DNA from: UBA1189 sp045544835
GTDB taxonomy: Bacteria; Bacteroidota; Bacteroidia; Bacteroidales; Bacteroidaceae
Direction: 5' to 3'
DNA length: 11,281 nt
Assembly (NCBI GenBank): GCA_045544835.1
Contig: JAZPZS010000189.1
Location: 1 to 11,281 of the forward strand
Positions 1 to 7,054 of the stretch are shown here, piece by piece. The position numbers were made by a program, and so were the translations under genes. The notes below the pieces were generated by a model. It had not been told where the DNA came from and ran no database searches. It saw nothing but the letters and a program-made list of their open reading frames with translations. Within the stretch, counting starts at the first letter, position 1. Each line of letters starts with the position of its first letter.

Positions 1-1
1 T

Positions 2-379
2 ACGCTGACATACACCAAGTATCACCGTGAGCTGACGGCCAAGGGCGTTATCGTGAACACCAACCTCGCTGTCATAGACCGCTACCGCAAGGACTATGAG
101 AAGCGCTATCCCGACTTCAAGACCTACAACAAGCACTTCGAAGTGGACGACACCATCCTCAGCATCCTGCGTGCCGAGGCCGACAAAGCTGGCGTGAAGC
201 ACGACGAGGAGCTGTATCAGGCATCGCTGCCCTACATCAAGGTGCAGCTCAAGGCACTCATCGCCCGCGACCTTTGGGACATGACGCAGTTCTACGAGGT
301 CTTCAACCACACCGACGAGACGGTGATGAAGGGATTGGAAATCATACAGTCGAAGGAGTTTGGACCAAAGTCGAAGTAG
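2..379 (+). CDS. S41 family (C-terminal processing) peptidase, C-terminal part, 5'-truncated by window edge
   Basis: The frame is open from base 2 to the TAG at 377-379 and has no credible start inside the window; the GTG at 53 is internal. About 125 residues are visible. The segment reads as the helical tail that follows the catalytic domain in Bacteroidetes S41 peptidases: a 'Y..EL..KGVI' stretch, an 'IDRYRKDYEKRYPDF' helix, an 'FEVDD' turn, then 'IKVQLKALIARDLWDMTQFYEVFN' near the end. These enzymes are periplasmic serine proteases with a PDZ domain and a Ser/Lys dyad; none of that part is visible here. The assignment rests on the resemblance of this tail to family members as I remember them, so it is likely but not certain. 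It ends 20 bp before a palindromic terminator and converges with the metalloprotease gene. Confidence 0.68.
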   Translation, partial: TLTYTKYHRELTAKGVIVNTNLAVIDRYRKDYEKRYPDFKTYNKHFEVDDTILSILRAEADKAGVKHDEELYQASLPYIKVQLKALIARDLWDMTQFYEVFNHTDETVMKGLEIIQSKEFGPKSK

Positions 380-399
380 ACATGCTGAGTGTAGAGGCG

Positions 400-429
400 A
401 CAGAAGAGCGGCATATGCCGCTCTTCTGT
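400..429. terminator. Perfect 30-nt palindrome between convergent genes, probable bidirectional terminator
   Basis: Positions 400-414 and 415-429 are exact reverse complements (arm ACAGAAGAGCGGCAT), forming a 13-15 bp GC-rich stem. It lies 20 bp after the S41 gene stop and 24 bp after the metalloprotease stop on the other strand. On the plus strand a short T-rich run (TGTTGTTTT) follows. On the minus strand the run after the hairpin is not T-rich, so termination in that direction is less certain. Confidence 0.75.
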
Positions 430-453
430 TGTTTTAGTATGGCCGAGGTGGGG

Positions 454-3423
454 TTATCTCACGATCACCTTGCGTCCGTTCACGATGTATATGCCCGCGG
501 GGAGGTTGTCCAGTGCGGTAGCATCGGTGCGTATGCGTGCTCCTGTGATGCTGAATATGCCCGTAGGACCTGTAGGTGTATCCGTGGCGGACTCCATTTC
601 TTCGATACCTGTCACTGTATTGAGGTCCATGTCACCGTAATAGAAGAGGCGGAAATTGTCGAAGATGGTCCAGAACTTACTTCCCGTCGTGCTACTGCGA
701 AGTCCTAACGTGATGTCGCGCTTGTCGAAGATCTGTCTCATCGTCACCGTGTTGTCGTAGAGCCCCAAGGCGAAGTAGCGGCTGGCGGCGAGCATGTTGT
801 CCGGGAGGTAGCGTACAGGAGTGCCTACGCCAACCTCATTGCCGCCCAGCTTCTGCTCTTGTGCCCCGACGGCGATGTGGTGTATCTTTTGTGCCTTGCT
901 GCCTATATAGGCATCGGTCGTTACCAGATTGTTCCCGCCCACATAGCTGGCATAGGCATCGGCAGATGCGCCCGGGCGCTGGAATGCCTGTACACGGAGT
1001 TGGTAAACTCCCTTGGGCATCTTGGGAAGTGTCTGGCTGAAGTCAAAGGTGCTCTCGAAGTACTCCAAGCATGAGTAGTTGAACGTGGGCTTTTCTGACC
1101 ATCCGCTGTTGTCGTCGATGGCTGCATTGGTAATCATGTAGGTGATGTCGAAGGGGCGATTGATGTCGGTAGGAGTGACATTGGGCAAGAATGCCATGAT
1201 TGCCTCCTTGGCTATCTCGACGTAGGTTGCAATGGCTGTTGCTGAGGGCGATTCTGAGATTTGTTGCTTCAGGCTGTCTGATATCGCAGCCAGAGCGGCA
1301 TCGGTACCCTCTACCTCCTCCGTGTGGGGGATGGCGAGCATGGAGTCGATGCGGGCAACCCAAATGTCCAGCTCGCCCATGAAGGAGCTGTTGGCCGCTT
1401 GGTCGAATCGCTTCACCTCATCGGCTTCCATGAAAATCCAGCGCTGGGCGGTGGCTCCGTTGGCGAGGTCGAAGGAGGAGGTGGTCACCTTTCCGTTGGC
1501 GGCTCCGGTGAGGCAAGGCGGGTTGAGCGAGTTTTGTGGTTGCACCAACCAATATCCGCGTACGCTAACCTTGCTTGCGCTGTTTCCTACCGTGGTGTTG
1601 ATGCGCGAACGCATCATGTGGAAGTCGCCCGCCTGTGCTGAGACTTTCCCTCCATGTGCAAGGTAGAGTGCTGTTGCTGCATTGCGCAACTGATAGTGGC
1701 TGTTGTCAGGGGTGAAGGTCACATACCATGCTGCATGGTCATCGGCCAAAGCCTCCTCGCCCGACATCTGCTTCCATTTCAGTTGCCCGTTCTCGACGAC
1801 AAGGTACGAGGTGCGAAGGCCGTAGCGGTCGTCTTCATTCTTGATGTAATACTTTATCGTGTCTTCCTGCTCGAAGGTGTAGGCAGGTGTGGCGAAGCCG
1901 CCTGTGGGTGGCAGGCCATCCTCGCCCAATGCCTGATAGATGAGCGCATTGCTCATGTAGAGCATGGGGTCGTCATTGTCCTCATTGGCGCCATTGATGC
2001 CGTATGGCCACATGTGTGTGCCATCGCCCGTCATCACTGAGGTGTTATCGTTGTTGAGGAAACGCACTACAGCGGTGGCTCGGTCGCCCAGCCAGTCGCC
2101 TCGTCCGCTGCCGGAACGCATGGGTGAGCTGCCACCATTCCAGATGCTATGGGTTCCTACGCCTATGCCATGTCCTAATTCGTGTAGGATGGTACCTGTC
2201 CGCTGGTATGTGGAGCTGGGGCCTACGCGCATCCATCCTCCATAGCTACAGTCGGCAGTAGGCGTTTCAGAGCCGAAATGGACATTTGCTTTGAGCCCAT
2301 TGATGCTGGTCAGATGATTAAGGTAGTGCACGGCATCGGCCACGGCTGTGCGAATACGCGTGTTGGCCGCGGCGTCGGCTCCGTTGTCATATCCCCAGCT
2401 GACATTACCTTTAGGCAGTGTGATGACCTTTACCACTTCGCCATAGCCTACGGCATAGCTTTTGGTCATCGCGTACGCGCGCATATAATATACTGTGGAA
2501 GGGGTGAGATCCTCTATGGTATAAATGCGTCCGTTTTGATTATGGAACTTGGTCGTACGGCTGTCCAATACGGTAGGCTCCGGATGAGTGCTCCAGCAGA
2601 ATCCTTGTTCCAGCAGGTCGGACGAGGAGATGCCGCTTACCGAGTTGCGGCCAAAGGCCATCGTCGCCCCACGAGCCACAAAACTATGGGTGCTTACAGA
2701 GGGCGTACTTCCCGTGGCATTGGCCAGATGGAAGGCCATGGAGGCTCTCTTCAATGCCTGAGCAATGGCGGGATAGCTCTCGCTGGGGGCACTGCTGATG
2801 TCTTCTTTGGCTCTGTCGATAACAGTCTGCAAATCGCTCTTCCCGTTGGCTTCGGGGTTTGGGGTGAGTAGCTGCTCTGCTTTGTCTATGCGGTTTTGCA
2901 GTTCTTCCTTGAGTACCGCAAGATCATCGCTCAGCAGATACAATCTGAAGTTGTCGCATGCCAGGTAGTTTCCGGTGGCGCCTATGGCTTCAAAGCCTAG
3001 GGTGAGCTCTCCTTCTATCAGGGTGAACTCCATCGTATATTCTCCCGCTTTGTTCACCTCTAAGCGATGATCGTTGGCGATGATCCATGCACCCGTTTGT
3101 GTGTCCGATGAGTTTTGCTGCACATTCTGTGCTGCCACCTTCAGCTGGTAGCGTCCGTTGGTCAGGTTCTTCAGTGTTTGGCGGATGTAGGCATCGCCTG
3201 CTTTGCTTCCTTGGCCTACCCATTTCTCTACATATACACTTCCGCTTTTGGCAGTGAAGCTTGTGTTGGTCTGCTTCTTCATGGATAGGGAGTACCACCC
3301 TGTCATGCCCTCTTCAAAGTCGGGGCTGGTGATGAGGCTGGTCTTGTCGGATTGTGCTTCTACGCTCCCTATTCCCATGGCGAAAAGCAGAAATAGCGAG
3401 ATGGCTTTTAATGTCTTGTTCAT
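454..3423 (-). CDS. Secreted multidomain zinc metalloprotease with carbohydrate-binding-like, FnIII-like and beta-trefoil-like modules
   Basis: The protein has 989 residues. Residues 1-23 form a signal peptide (Lys near the start, hydrophobic core, cleavage after VEA). Reading by eye, the modules are: a jelly-roll, carbohydrate-binding-like domain (about 30-165, ending 'ACDNFRLYLL'); a helical linker (168-238); an FnIII-like domain (about 245-337, with 'GFCWSTHPEPT' and 'LTPSTVYYMRAYA'); a zinc protease domain (about 340-505) with HELGH at 414-418; a ricin-like beta-trefoil (about 515-666, ending 'AQRWIF'); a second helical linker; a second jelly-roll (about 757-930, 'IFDNFRLFYY'); and a C-terminal 'GIFSITGARI...LPAGIYIVNGRKVIV' tail like degenerate type-A sorting domains. 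A likely role is cleavage of a glycosylated or carbohydrate-associated protein outside the cell. The start ATG (3421-3423) is supported by the signal peptide. The exact peptidase family is not identified. Confidence 0.8.
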   Translation of the reverse strand: MNKTLKAISLFLLFAMGIGSVEAQSDKTSLITSPDFEEGMTGWYSLSMKKQTNTSFTAKSGSVYVEKWVGQGSKAGDAYIRQTLKNLTNGRYQLKVAAQNVQQNSSDTQTGAWIIANDHRLEVNKAGEYTMEFTLIEGELTLGFEAIGATGNYLACDNFRLYLLSDDLAVLKEELQNRIDKAEQLLTPNPEANGKSDLQTVIDRAKEDISSAPSESYPAIAQALKRASMAFHLANATGSTPSVSTHSFVARGATMAFGRNSVSGISSSDLLEQGFCWSTHPEPTVLDSRTTKFHNQNGRIYTIEDLTPSTVYYMRAYAMTKSYAVGYGEVVKVITLPKGNVSWGYDNGADAAANTRIRTAVADAVHYLNHLTSINGLKANVHFGSETPTADCSYGGWMRVGPSSTYQRTGTILHELGHGIGVGTHSIWNGGSSPMRSGSGRGDWLGDRATAVVRFLNNDNTSVMTGDGTHMWPYGINGANEDNDDPMLYMSNALIYQALGEDGLPPTGGFATPAYTFEQEDTIKYYIKNEDDRYGLRTSYLVVENGQLKWKQMSGEEALADDHAAWYVTFTPDNSHYQLRNAATALYLAHGGKVSAQAGDFHMMRSRINTTVGNSASKVSVRGYWLVQPQNSLNPPCLTGAANGKVTTSSFDLANGATAQRWIFMEADEVKRFDQAANSSFMGELDIWVARIDSMLAIPHTEEVEGTDAALAAISDSLKQQISESPSATAIATYVEIAKEAIMAFLPNVTPTDINRPFDITYMITNAAIDDNSGWSEKPTFNYSCLEYFESTFDFSQTLPKMPKGVYQLRVQAFQRPGASADAYASYVGGNNLVTTDAYIGSKAQKIHHIAVGAQEQKLGGNEVGVGTPVRYLPDNMLAASRYFALGLYDNTVTMRQIFDKRDITLGLRSSTTGSKFWTIFDNFRLFYYGDMDLNTVTGIEEMESATDTPTGPTGIFSITGARIRTDATALDNLPAGIYIVNGRKVIVR

Positions 3424-3527
3424 ATGTTGTTTGTCAAAAAGTTTTTTCTTTTGTACCCGTCTTGTCTTTCACTCCTCAAGGCAGGCCAAACTTGTCCCGA
3501 TGAGCTAATTGCTAGGCGTTTAAGGCG

Positions 3528-3558
3528 TAAAGATAGATATTTTAACGTATATGGCCAA
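3528..3558 (-). promoter_or_regulatory. Candidate promoter of the metalloprotease gene
   Basis: On the minus strand TATCTTTA (3535-3528) matches the Bacteroidetes -7 box TAnnTTTG at all but the last base. TTGG (3558-3555) lies 19 bp upstream in the -33 position as a poor match to TTTG. The 5' UTR would be about 100 nt. The spacing is right, but both boxes are imperfect. Confidence 0.35.
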
Positions 3559-3575
3559 GATTTCGCACAGAATGT

Positions 3576-3606
3576 TTTCGCCAAACAAAAAAAATAGCTA
3601 ATTTTG
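3576..3606 (+). promoter_or_regulatory. Promoter of the metK leader transcript
   Basis: TAATTTTG at 3599-3606 is a perfect match to the Bacteroidetes -7 box TAnnTTTG. TTTC at 3576-3579, part of TTTTCG, lies 19 bp upstream in the -33 position. Transcription would start near 3613, placing the SAM-II-like aptamer at the extreme 5' end of the RNA and leaving a leader of about 215 nt before metK. It is back to back with the metalloprotease promoter. Confidence 0.6.
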
Positions 3607-3616
3607 CACACAAAAT

Positions 3617-3671
3617 ATTGTGGATAGATTTGAGCAGCTTGCAACCACTGTAAAAAATGCTAAAGAACAGC
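3617..3671 (+). promoter_or_regulatory. SAM-II riboswitch aptamer (S-adenosylmethionine sensor) in the metK leader
   Basis: The blocks conserved in SAM-II (metA-type) aptamers occur in order: GTGG (3620-3623, P1 5' strand), GATTTG (3627-3632), GCTTGCAACCAC (3637-3648, ending in the P1 3' strand CCAC), TAAA (3651-3654) and GCTAAAG (3659-3665). P1 pairs 3620-3623 with 3645-3648. GCA (3641-3643) in the loop can pair with TGC (3658-3660) as the pseudoknot helix P2b, giving the H-type pseudoknot of SAM-II. The loop from the TTT to TTGCA has the same length as in the Sargasso metX aptamer as I recall it. I do not see an obvious P2a helix after GCTAAAG. The downstream gene, SAM synthetase, is the expected target. 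SAM-II switches are known to bind SAM and lower initiation of translation. This was recognised by eye, without a covariance search. Confidence 0.78.
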
Positions 3672-3791
3672 ATCTCTAACGCTGTGTGCATCCTTTCTGC
3701 TATCCCATTATTTTGGCTTTTGTTCTTCGGTCGCTGTCCCGCGCTTGCCGCTTGGCTGTGCTGGGTGCCTGAGAAACTTAAAAACCATTGA
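3657..3791 (+). CDS. Hypothetical 44-residue hydrophobic small ORF starting inside the SAM-II aptamer
   Basis: An ATG at 3657-3659 opens a 44-codon frame ending at TGA 3789-3791, 36 bp before metK. The peptide begins MLKNSISN. A strongly hydrophobic span follows (about residues 9-26, with SAIPLFWLLFFG), then RCP, a second hydrophobic stretch (ALAAWLCWV) and a basic tail (EKLKNH). It could be a small membrane protein or a leader peptide. The start follows a run of A (TAAAAA), a favourable context in Bacteroidetes, and overlaps the conserved GCTAAAG element of the riboswitch, so SAM binding would be expected to hide this start. I do not recognise the peptide. It may be non-coding, since a 44-codon frame can occur by chance, but position and hydrophobicity make it worth recording. 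Confidence 0.42.
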   Translation: MLKNSISNAVCILSAIPLFWLLFFGRCPALAAWLCWVPEKLKNH

Positions 3792-3815
3792 GCTAAAACT
3801 TAAAAAACTTAAAAA
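3775..3815 (+). repeat. Three copies of AACTTAAAAA just before metK
   Basis: AACTTAAAAA occurs at 3775-3784, 3797-3806 and 3806-3815 in the A-rich stretch leading to the metK start. The last two copies share one base. The tract probably keeps the metK start site unstructured, as is usual for strong translation starts in this phylum. A protein-binding role is possible but nothing else supports it. Confidence 0.5.
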
Positions 3816-3827
3816 CTAGAAACTAAA

Positions 3828-5120
3828 ATGGGATATCTGTTTACATCCGAATCGGTGTCTGAAGGACACCCCGACAAAGTTGCCGATCAAATATCGGACG
3901 CTGTATTGGACAAGTTGCTGGCTTATGACCCCAGTTCTAAAGTGGCTTGCGAGACATTAGTGACAACCGGGCAGGTAGTGATTGCCGGTGAGGTGAAAAC
4001 GAGTGCTTACGTAGATCTCCAGCTCATAGCTCGTGAGATAATCAATAAGATTGGTTATACGAAGAGTGAGTACATGTTTGAGGGTAATTCGTGTGGCGTG
4101 TTCTCTGCCATTCATGAGCAGAGTGCCGACATCAACCGCGGTGTGGAGCGTGAGGACCCGATGAACCAGGGTGCTGGCGACCAAGGTATGATGTTTGGAT
4201 ATGCTACCAATGAGACGGAGAACTATATGCCGCTTTCGCTCGACTTGGCGCATAATATTCTCCTCGTATTGGCCGAGATACGTCGTGAAGGCAAGAAGAT
4301 GACCTACTTGCGTCCCGATGCCAAGAGCCAAGTGACCATCGAGTACGATGACAACGGGAAGCCGGTGCGTATCGACACGATTGTTGTATCTACCCAACAT
4401 GACGAGTTTATTGCCCCCGCCGACAATACGGCTGAGGCGCAGCGTAAGGCCGATGAGCTGATGCTTGCCCGAATCCGTAAGGATGTCATCGAGATACTTA
4501 TGCCCCGTGTTATTGCAGGCATACACAATGAAGATGTACTGGCTCTCTTCAACGACCGTATCACCTATCATGTGAACCCCACAGGCAAGTTCGTTATCGG
4601 TGGCCCCCATGGTGATACCGGTCTGACTGGCCGCAAGATTATTGTCGATACGTATGGTGGAAAGGGGGCCCATGGAGGTGGCGCTTTCAGTGGTAAGGAT
4701 CCTAGTAAGGTCGACCGTAGTGCGGCCTATGCGGCACGCCACATAGCTAAGAATCTCGTGGCTGCCGGCGTGGCCGATGAGATGCTGGTGCAGGTGTCCT
4801 ATGCTATCGGTGTGGCCAAACCTATCAATATTTACGTTAACACCTACGGACGTAGCCATGTGTCTATGACTGATGGCGAGATTGCCCGGAAGATTGATGA
4901 ACTCTTCGATCTTCGCCCCAAGGCTATTGAGGAACGTCTCAAGTTGCGCAATCCTATCTATGCCGAGACGGCAGCTTACGGACACATGGGGCGTAAGCCT
5001 GAGGTGGTGACCAAGAGTTTCCGCTCACGTTATGAGGGAGACAAGGATGTTACTGTGGAACTCTTTACTTGGGAAAAACTTGACTATGTGGATAAGGTGA
5101 GAGAGGCTTTCGGGCTTTAG
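3828..5120 (+). CDS. metK: S-adenosylmethionine synthetase (methionine adenosyltransferase)
   Basis: This cytoplasmic enzyme makes SAM from methionine and ATP, releasing phosphate and pyrophosphate. The 430-residue product carries the family signatures: GHPDK (13-17) for ATP binding, the GAGDQG hexapeptide (115-120), GGPHGDTGLTGRK (258-270) with the catalytic His/Asp region, and GGGAFSGKDPSKVDRS (283-298), the glycine-rich second signature. It is longer than the ~384-residue E. coli enzyme; extra length is visible around 160-230, as in other Bacteroidetes enzymes. The start ATG 3828 follows an A-rich tract (ACTAAA) and begins the conserved MGYLFTSESVSEGHPDK. There is no gene overlap on either side. 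A SAM-II-type aptamer in the leader implies feedback repression by SAM. Confidence 0.97.
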   Translation: MGYLFTSESVSEGHPDKVADQISDAVLDKLLAYDPSSKVACETLVTTGQVVIAGEVKTSAYVDLQLIAREIINKIGYTKSEYMFEGNSCGVFSAIHEQSADINRGVEREDPMNQGAGDQGMMFGYATNETENYMPLSLDLAHNILLVLAEIRREGKKMTYLRPDAKSQVTIEYDDNGKPVRIDTIVVSTQHDEFIAPADNTAEAQRKADELMLARIRKDVIEILMPRVIAGIHNEDVLALFNDRITYHVNPTGKFVIGGPHGDTGLTGRKIIVDTYGGKGAHGGGAFSGKDPSKVDRSAAYAARHIAKNLVAAGVADEMLVQVSYAIGVAKPINIYVNTYGRSHVSMTDGEIARKIDELFDLRPKAIEERLKLRNPIYAETAAYGHMGRKPEVVTKSFRSRYEGDKDVTVELFTWEKLDYVDKVREAFGL

Positions 5121-5237
5121 TCTTTGACGGCTCCGTAAAAGTGGCAATCCGAGTTTGCAATTTTTTTGCAGCTGTCCATATAGGGTGTGTTATTAAACAT
5201 TTTTGGGTTCTTTAACTCTATTATTTCATTATTCCTC

Positions 5238-5268
5238 TTTTAATAGAACAAAATTCAATGTAAATTTG
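5238..5268 (+). promoter_or_regulatory. Promoter of pckA
   Basis: TAAATTTG at 5261-5268 is a perfect Bacteroidetes -7 box. A T-run (TTTT 5238-5241) lies 19 bp upstream in the -33 position. The start point would be near 5275, giving a UTR of roughly 80 nt to the ATG at 5358. The rest of the 237-bp metK-pckA gap shows no gene. A short TGCAA/TTGCA hairpin (5155-5170 region) is too weak to call a metK terminator. Confidence 0.55.
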
Positions 5269-5357
5269 TACACGGTTTGAAAGGGACGTTTCCCTGCCTA
5301 TCAACAGAATGTGAAATAACAAGAGTATTTAACCATAAATTTACAAAATTAATCAAA

Positions 5358-6962
5358 ATGGCAAACATTGATTTGAGCAAGTACGGAATCACCGGTGCAG
5401 TAGAGGTTTTGCACAATCCGTCTTATGAAGTTTTGTTCCAAGAGGAAACAAAAGCAGGTCTTGAAGGTTTCGAGAAGGGTCAGGAGACCGAGCTCGGCGC
5501 CGTTAACGTGATGACAGGTGTTTACACCGGCCGTTCACCCAAAGACAAGTTCTTTGTAATGGACGAGGTAAGCAAGGATACTGTATGGTGGACTTCTGAT
5601 GAATACAAGAACGACAACAAGCCCGTTACAGAGGCTACTTGGGCAGTGCTCAAGGACCTTGCTGTAAAGGAACTCTCTGGCAAGAAGCTCTATGTAATGG
5701 ATACCTTCTGCGGTGCCAACGAGAACAGCCGTCTGAAAGTTCGCTTCATCATGGAGGTAGCATGGCAGGCTCACTTCGTAAAGAATATGTTTATCCGTCC
5801 TACTGAGGAGGAGCTCGCTAACTATGGTGAGCCCGACTTCGTAGTATACAACGCTTCTAAGGCAAAGGTAGACAACTATGCTGAGCTCGGCCTCAACTCT
5901 GAGACTGCTGTAGTGTTCAACCTCACCTCTAAGGAGCAGGTAATCCTCAACACATGGTATGGTGGTGAGATGAAGAAGGGCATGTTCTCAATCATGAACT
6001 ATCTGCTTCCTCTCCGCGGCATGGCTTCAATGCACTGCTCTGCCAACGTAGGTCACGATGGCGACACCGCTATCTTCTTCGGTCTCTCTGGTACAGGTAA
6101 GACTACCCTTTCTACCGACCCCAAGCGTCTCCTCATCGGTGACGACGAGCACGGCTGGGACGACGAAGGCGTATTCAACTTCGAGGGTGGCTGCTACGCA
6201 AAGGTTATCAACCTCGACAAGGAGTCTGAGCCCGACATCTTCAACGCTATCAAGCGCGACGCTCTCCTCGAGAACGTAACCGTAGCTGCTGACGGCAAGA
6301 TCGACTTCGCAGATAAGAGCGTTACCGAGAATACTCGTGTATCATATCCTATCTACCACATCGACAACATCGTGAAGCCCGTATCTAAGGCTGGTCCTGC
6401 AAAGAAGGTTATCTTCCTCTCTGCCGACGCCTTCGGTGTACTTCCTCCCGTATCTATCTTGAACCCCGCTCAGACACAGTACTACTTCCTCTCTGGCTTC
6501 ACCGCTAAGTTGGCAGGTACAGAGCGTGGTATCACAGAGCCCACACCTACCTTCTCAGCTTGCTTCGGCGCAGCTTTCTTGAGCTTGCACCCCACAAAGT
6601 ACGGTGAGGAGTTGGTTAAGAAGATGGAAGCTAACGGTGCTACCGCATACCTCGTAAACACAGGTTGGAACGGTACTGGCAAGCGTATCTCCATCAAGGA
6701 TACCCGTGGTATCATCGACGCTATCCTCGATGGCTCTATCGACAAGGCTCCCACAAAGGTTATCCCTTACTTCGACTTCGTAGTGCCCACAGAGCTCCCC
6801 GGTGTTGATACCAACATCCTCGATCCTCGCGACACTTACGCTGACGCTGCTCAGTGGGAAGAGAAGGCAAAAGACCTTGCTGGCCGCTTCATCAAGAACT
6901 TCGCTAAGTTCACAGGTAATGAAGCAGGAAAAGCACTTGTTGCCGCTGGTCCTAAGCTCTAA
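5358..6962 (+). CDS. pckA: Phosphoenolpyruvate carboxykinase (ATP-dependent)
   Basis: This cytoplasmic enzyme interconverts oxaloacetate plus ATP with PEP, CO2 and ADP. In succinate-forming Bacteroidetes it often runs in the carboxylating direction. The product has 534 residues, normal for the ATP family. Visible motifs: TGRSPKDK (57-64), the substrate-binding Arg loop; the metal-binding Lys region EMKKGMF (204-210); MHCSANVG (225-232); the P-loop GLSGTGKT (242-249); GDDEHGWDDEG (261-271) with the metal-binding Asp; and NPAQTQYYFLSGFTAKLAGTERG (369-391). The frame is open upstream to a TTG at 5277, but that lead-in matches nothing and spans the UTR; ATG 5358 after AATCAAA begins MANIDLSKYG and is preferred. 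Codon use differs from neighbours, with many GTA, CTC and TCT codons, suggesting high expression. It has its own promoter and terminator, so it is probably monocistronic. Confidence 0.97.
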   Translation: MANIDLSKYGITGAVEVLHNPSYEVLFQEETKAGLEGFEKGQETELGAVNVMTGVYTGRSPKDKFFVMDEVSKDTVWWTSDEYKNDNKPVTEATWAVLKDLAVKELSGKKLYVMDTFCGANENSRLKVRFIMEVAWQAHFVKNMFIRPTEEELANYGEPDFVVYNASKAKVDNYAELGLNSETAVVFNLTSKEQVILNTWYGGEMKKGMFSIMNYLLPLRGMASMHCSANVGHDGDTAIFFGLSGTGKTTLSTDPKRLLIGDDEHGWDDEGVFNFEGGCYAKVINLDKESEPDIFNAIKRDALLENVTVAADGKIDFADKSVTENTRVSYPIYHIDNIVKPVSKAGPAKKVIFLSADAFGVLPPVSILNPAQTQYYFLSGFTAKLAGTERGITEPTPTFSACFGAAFLSLHPTKYGEELVKKMEANGATAYLVNTGWNGTGKRISIKDTRGIIDAILDGSIDKAPTKVIPYFDFVVPTELPGVDTNILDPRDTYADAAQWEEKAKDLAGRFIKNFAKFTGNEAGKALVAAGPKL

Positions 6963-6987
6963 TGTAGCTATTTAATAGATATGTATG

Positions 6988-7020
6988 CGGCTCACCATTT
7001 GGTGAGCCGTTGCTTTTTTT
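6988..7020 (+). terminator. Rho-independent terminator of pckA
   Basis: CGGCTCACCA (6988-6997) pairs perfectly with TGGTGAGCCG (7000-7009) across a two-base TT loop, and a T-run (TGCTTTTTTT, 7011-7020) follows. It sits 26 bp after the pckA stop. The top of the hairpin also contains the -33 box of the aroQ promoter. Confidence 0.9.
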
Positions 7021-7029
7021 ATATCTTTG
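6998..7029 (+). promoter_or_regulatory. Promoter of aroQ and the downstream O-methyltransferase gene, overlapping the pckA terminator
   Basis: TTTG (6998-7001), 20 bp, TATCTTTG (7022-7029): both boxes match the Bacteroidetes consensus exactly. TTTG is at the tip of the pckA terminator hairpin and the spacer contains its descending arm and T-run. The expected start near 7036 gives a UTR of about 20 nt. Confidence 0.72.
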
Positions 7030-7054
7030 TCCCTTGAATTAGAAGGAAAGGAAT

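Noticed and set aside
274..708. A 144-codon plus-strand frame bridging the end of the S41 gene and the metalloprotease end
   Set aside because: It runs through the terminator palindrome and both real coding regions, with a Cys- and His-rich composition of no clear domain.
1232..2871. Several open frames of 90-200 codons on the plus strand opposite the metalloprotease
   Set aside because: They overlap each other and the protease gene, lack family motifs, and are explained by the GC-rich coding bias of the opposite strand.
3957..4985. A 342-codon open frame on the minus strand opposite metK
   Set aside because: It has no recognisable domain, no start context, and lies wholly inside metK, whose conserved motifs account for the sequence.
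5150..5175. TGCAA-TTTTT-TTGCA hairpin as a metK terminator
   Set aside because: The stem is only five pairs and A/T-rich, with no T-run after it.
5277..5357. N-terminal extension of pckA to a TTG start
   Set aside because: It would place the start about at the transcription start predicted from TAAATTTG (5261-5268), and the family begins at or near MANIDLSKYG.
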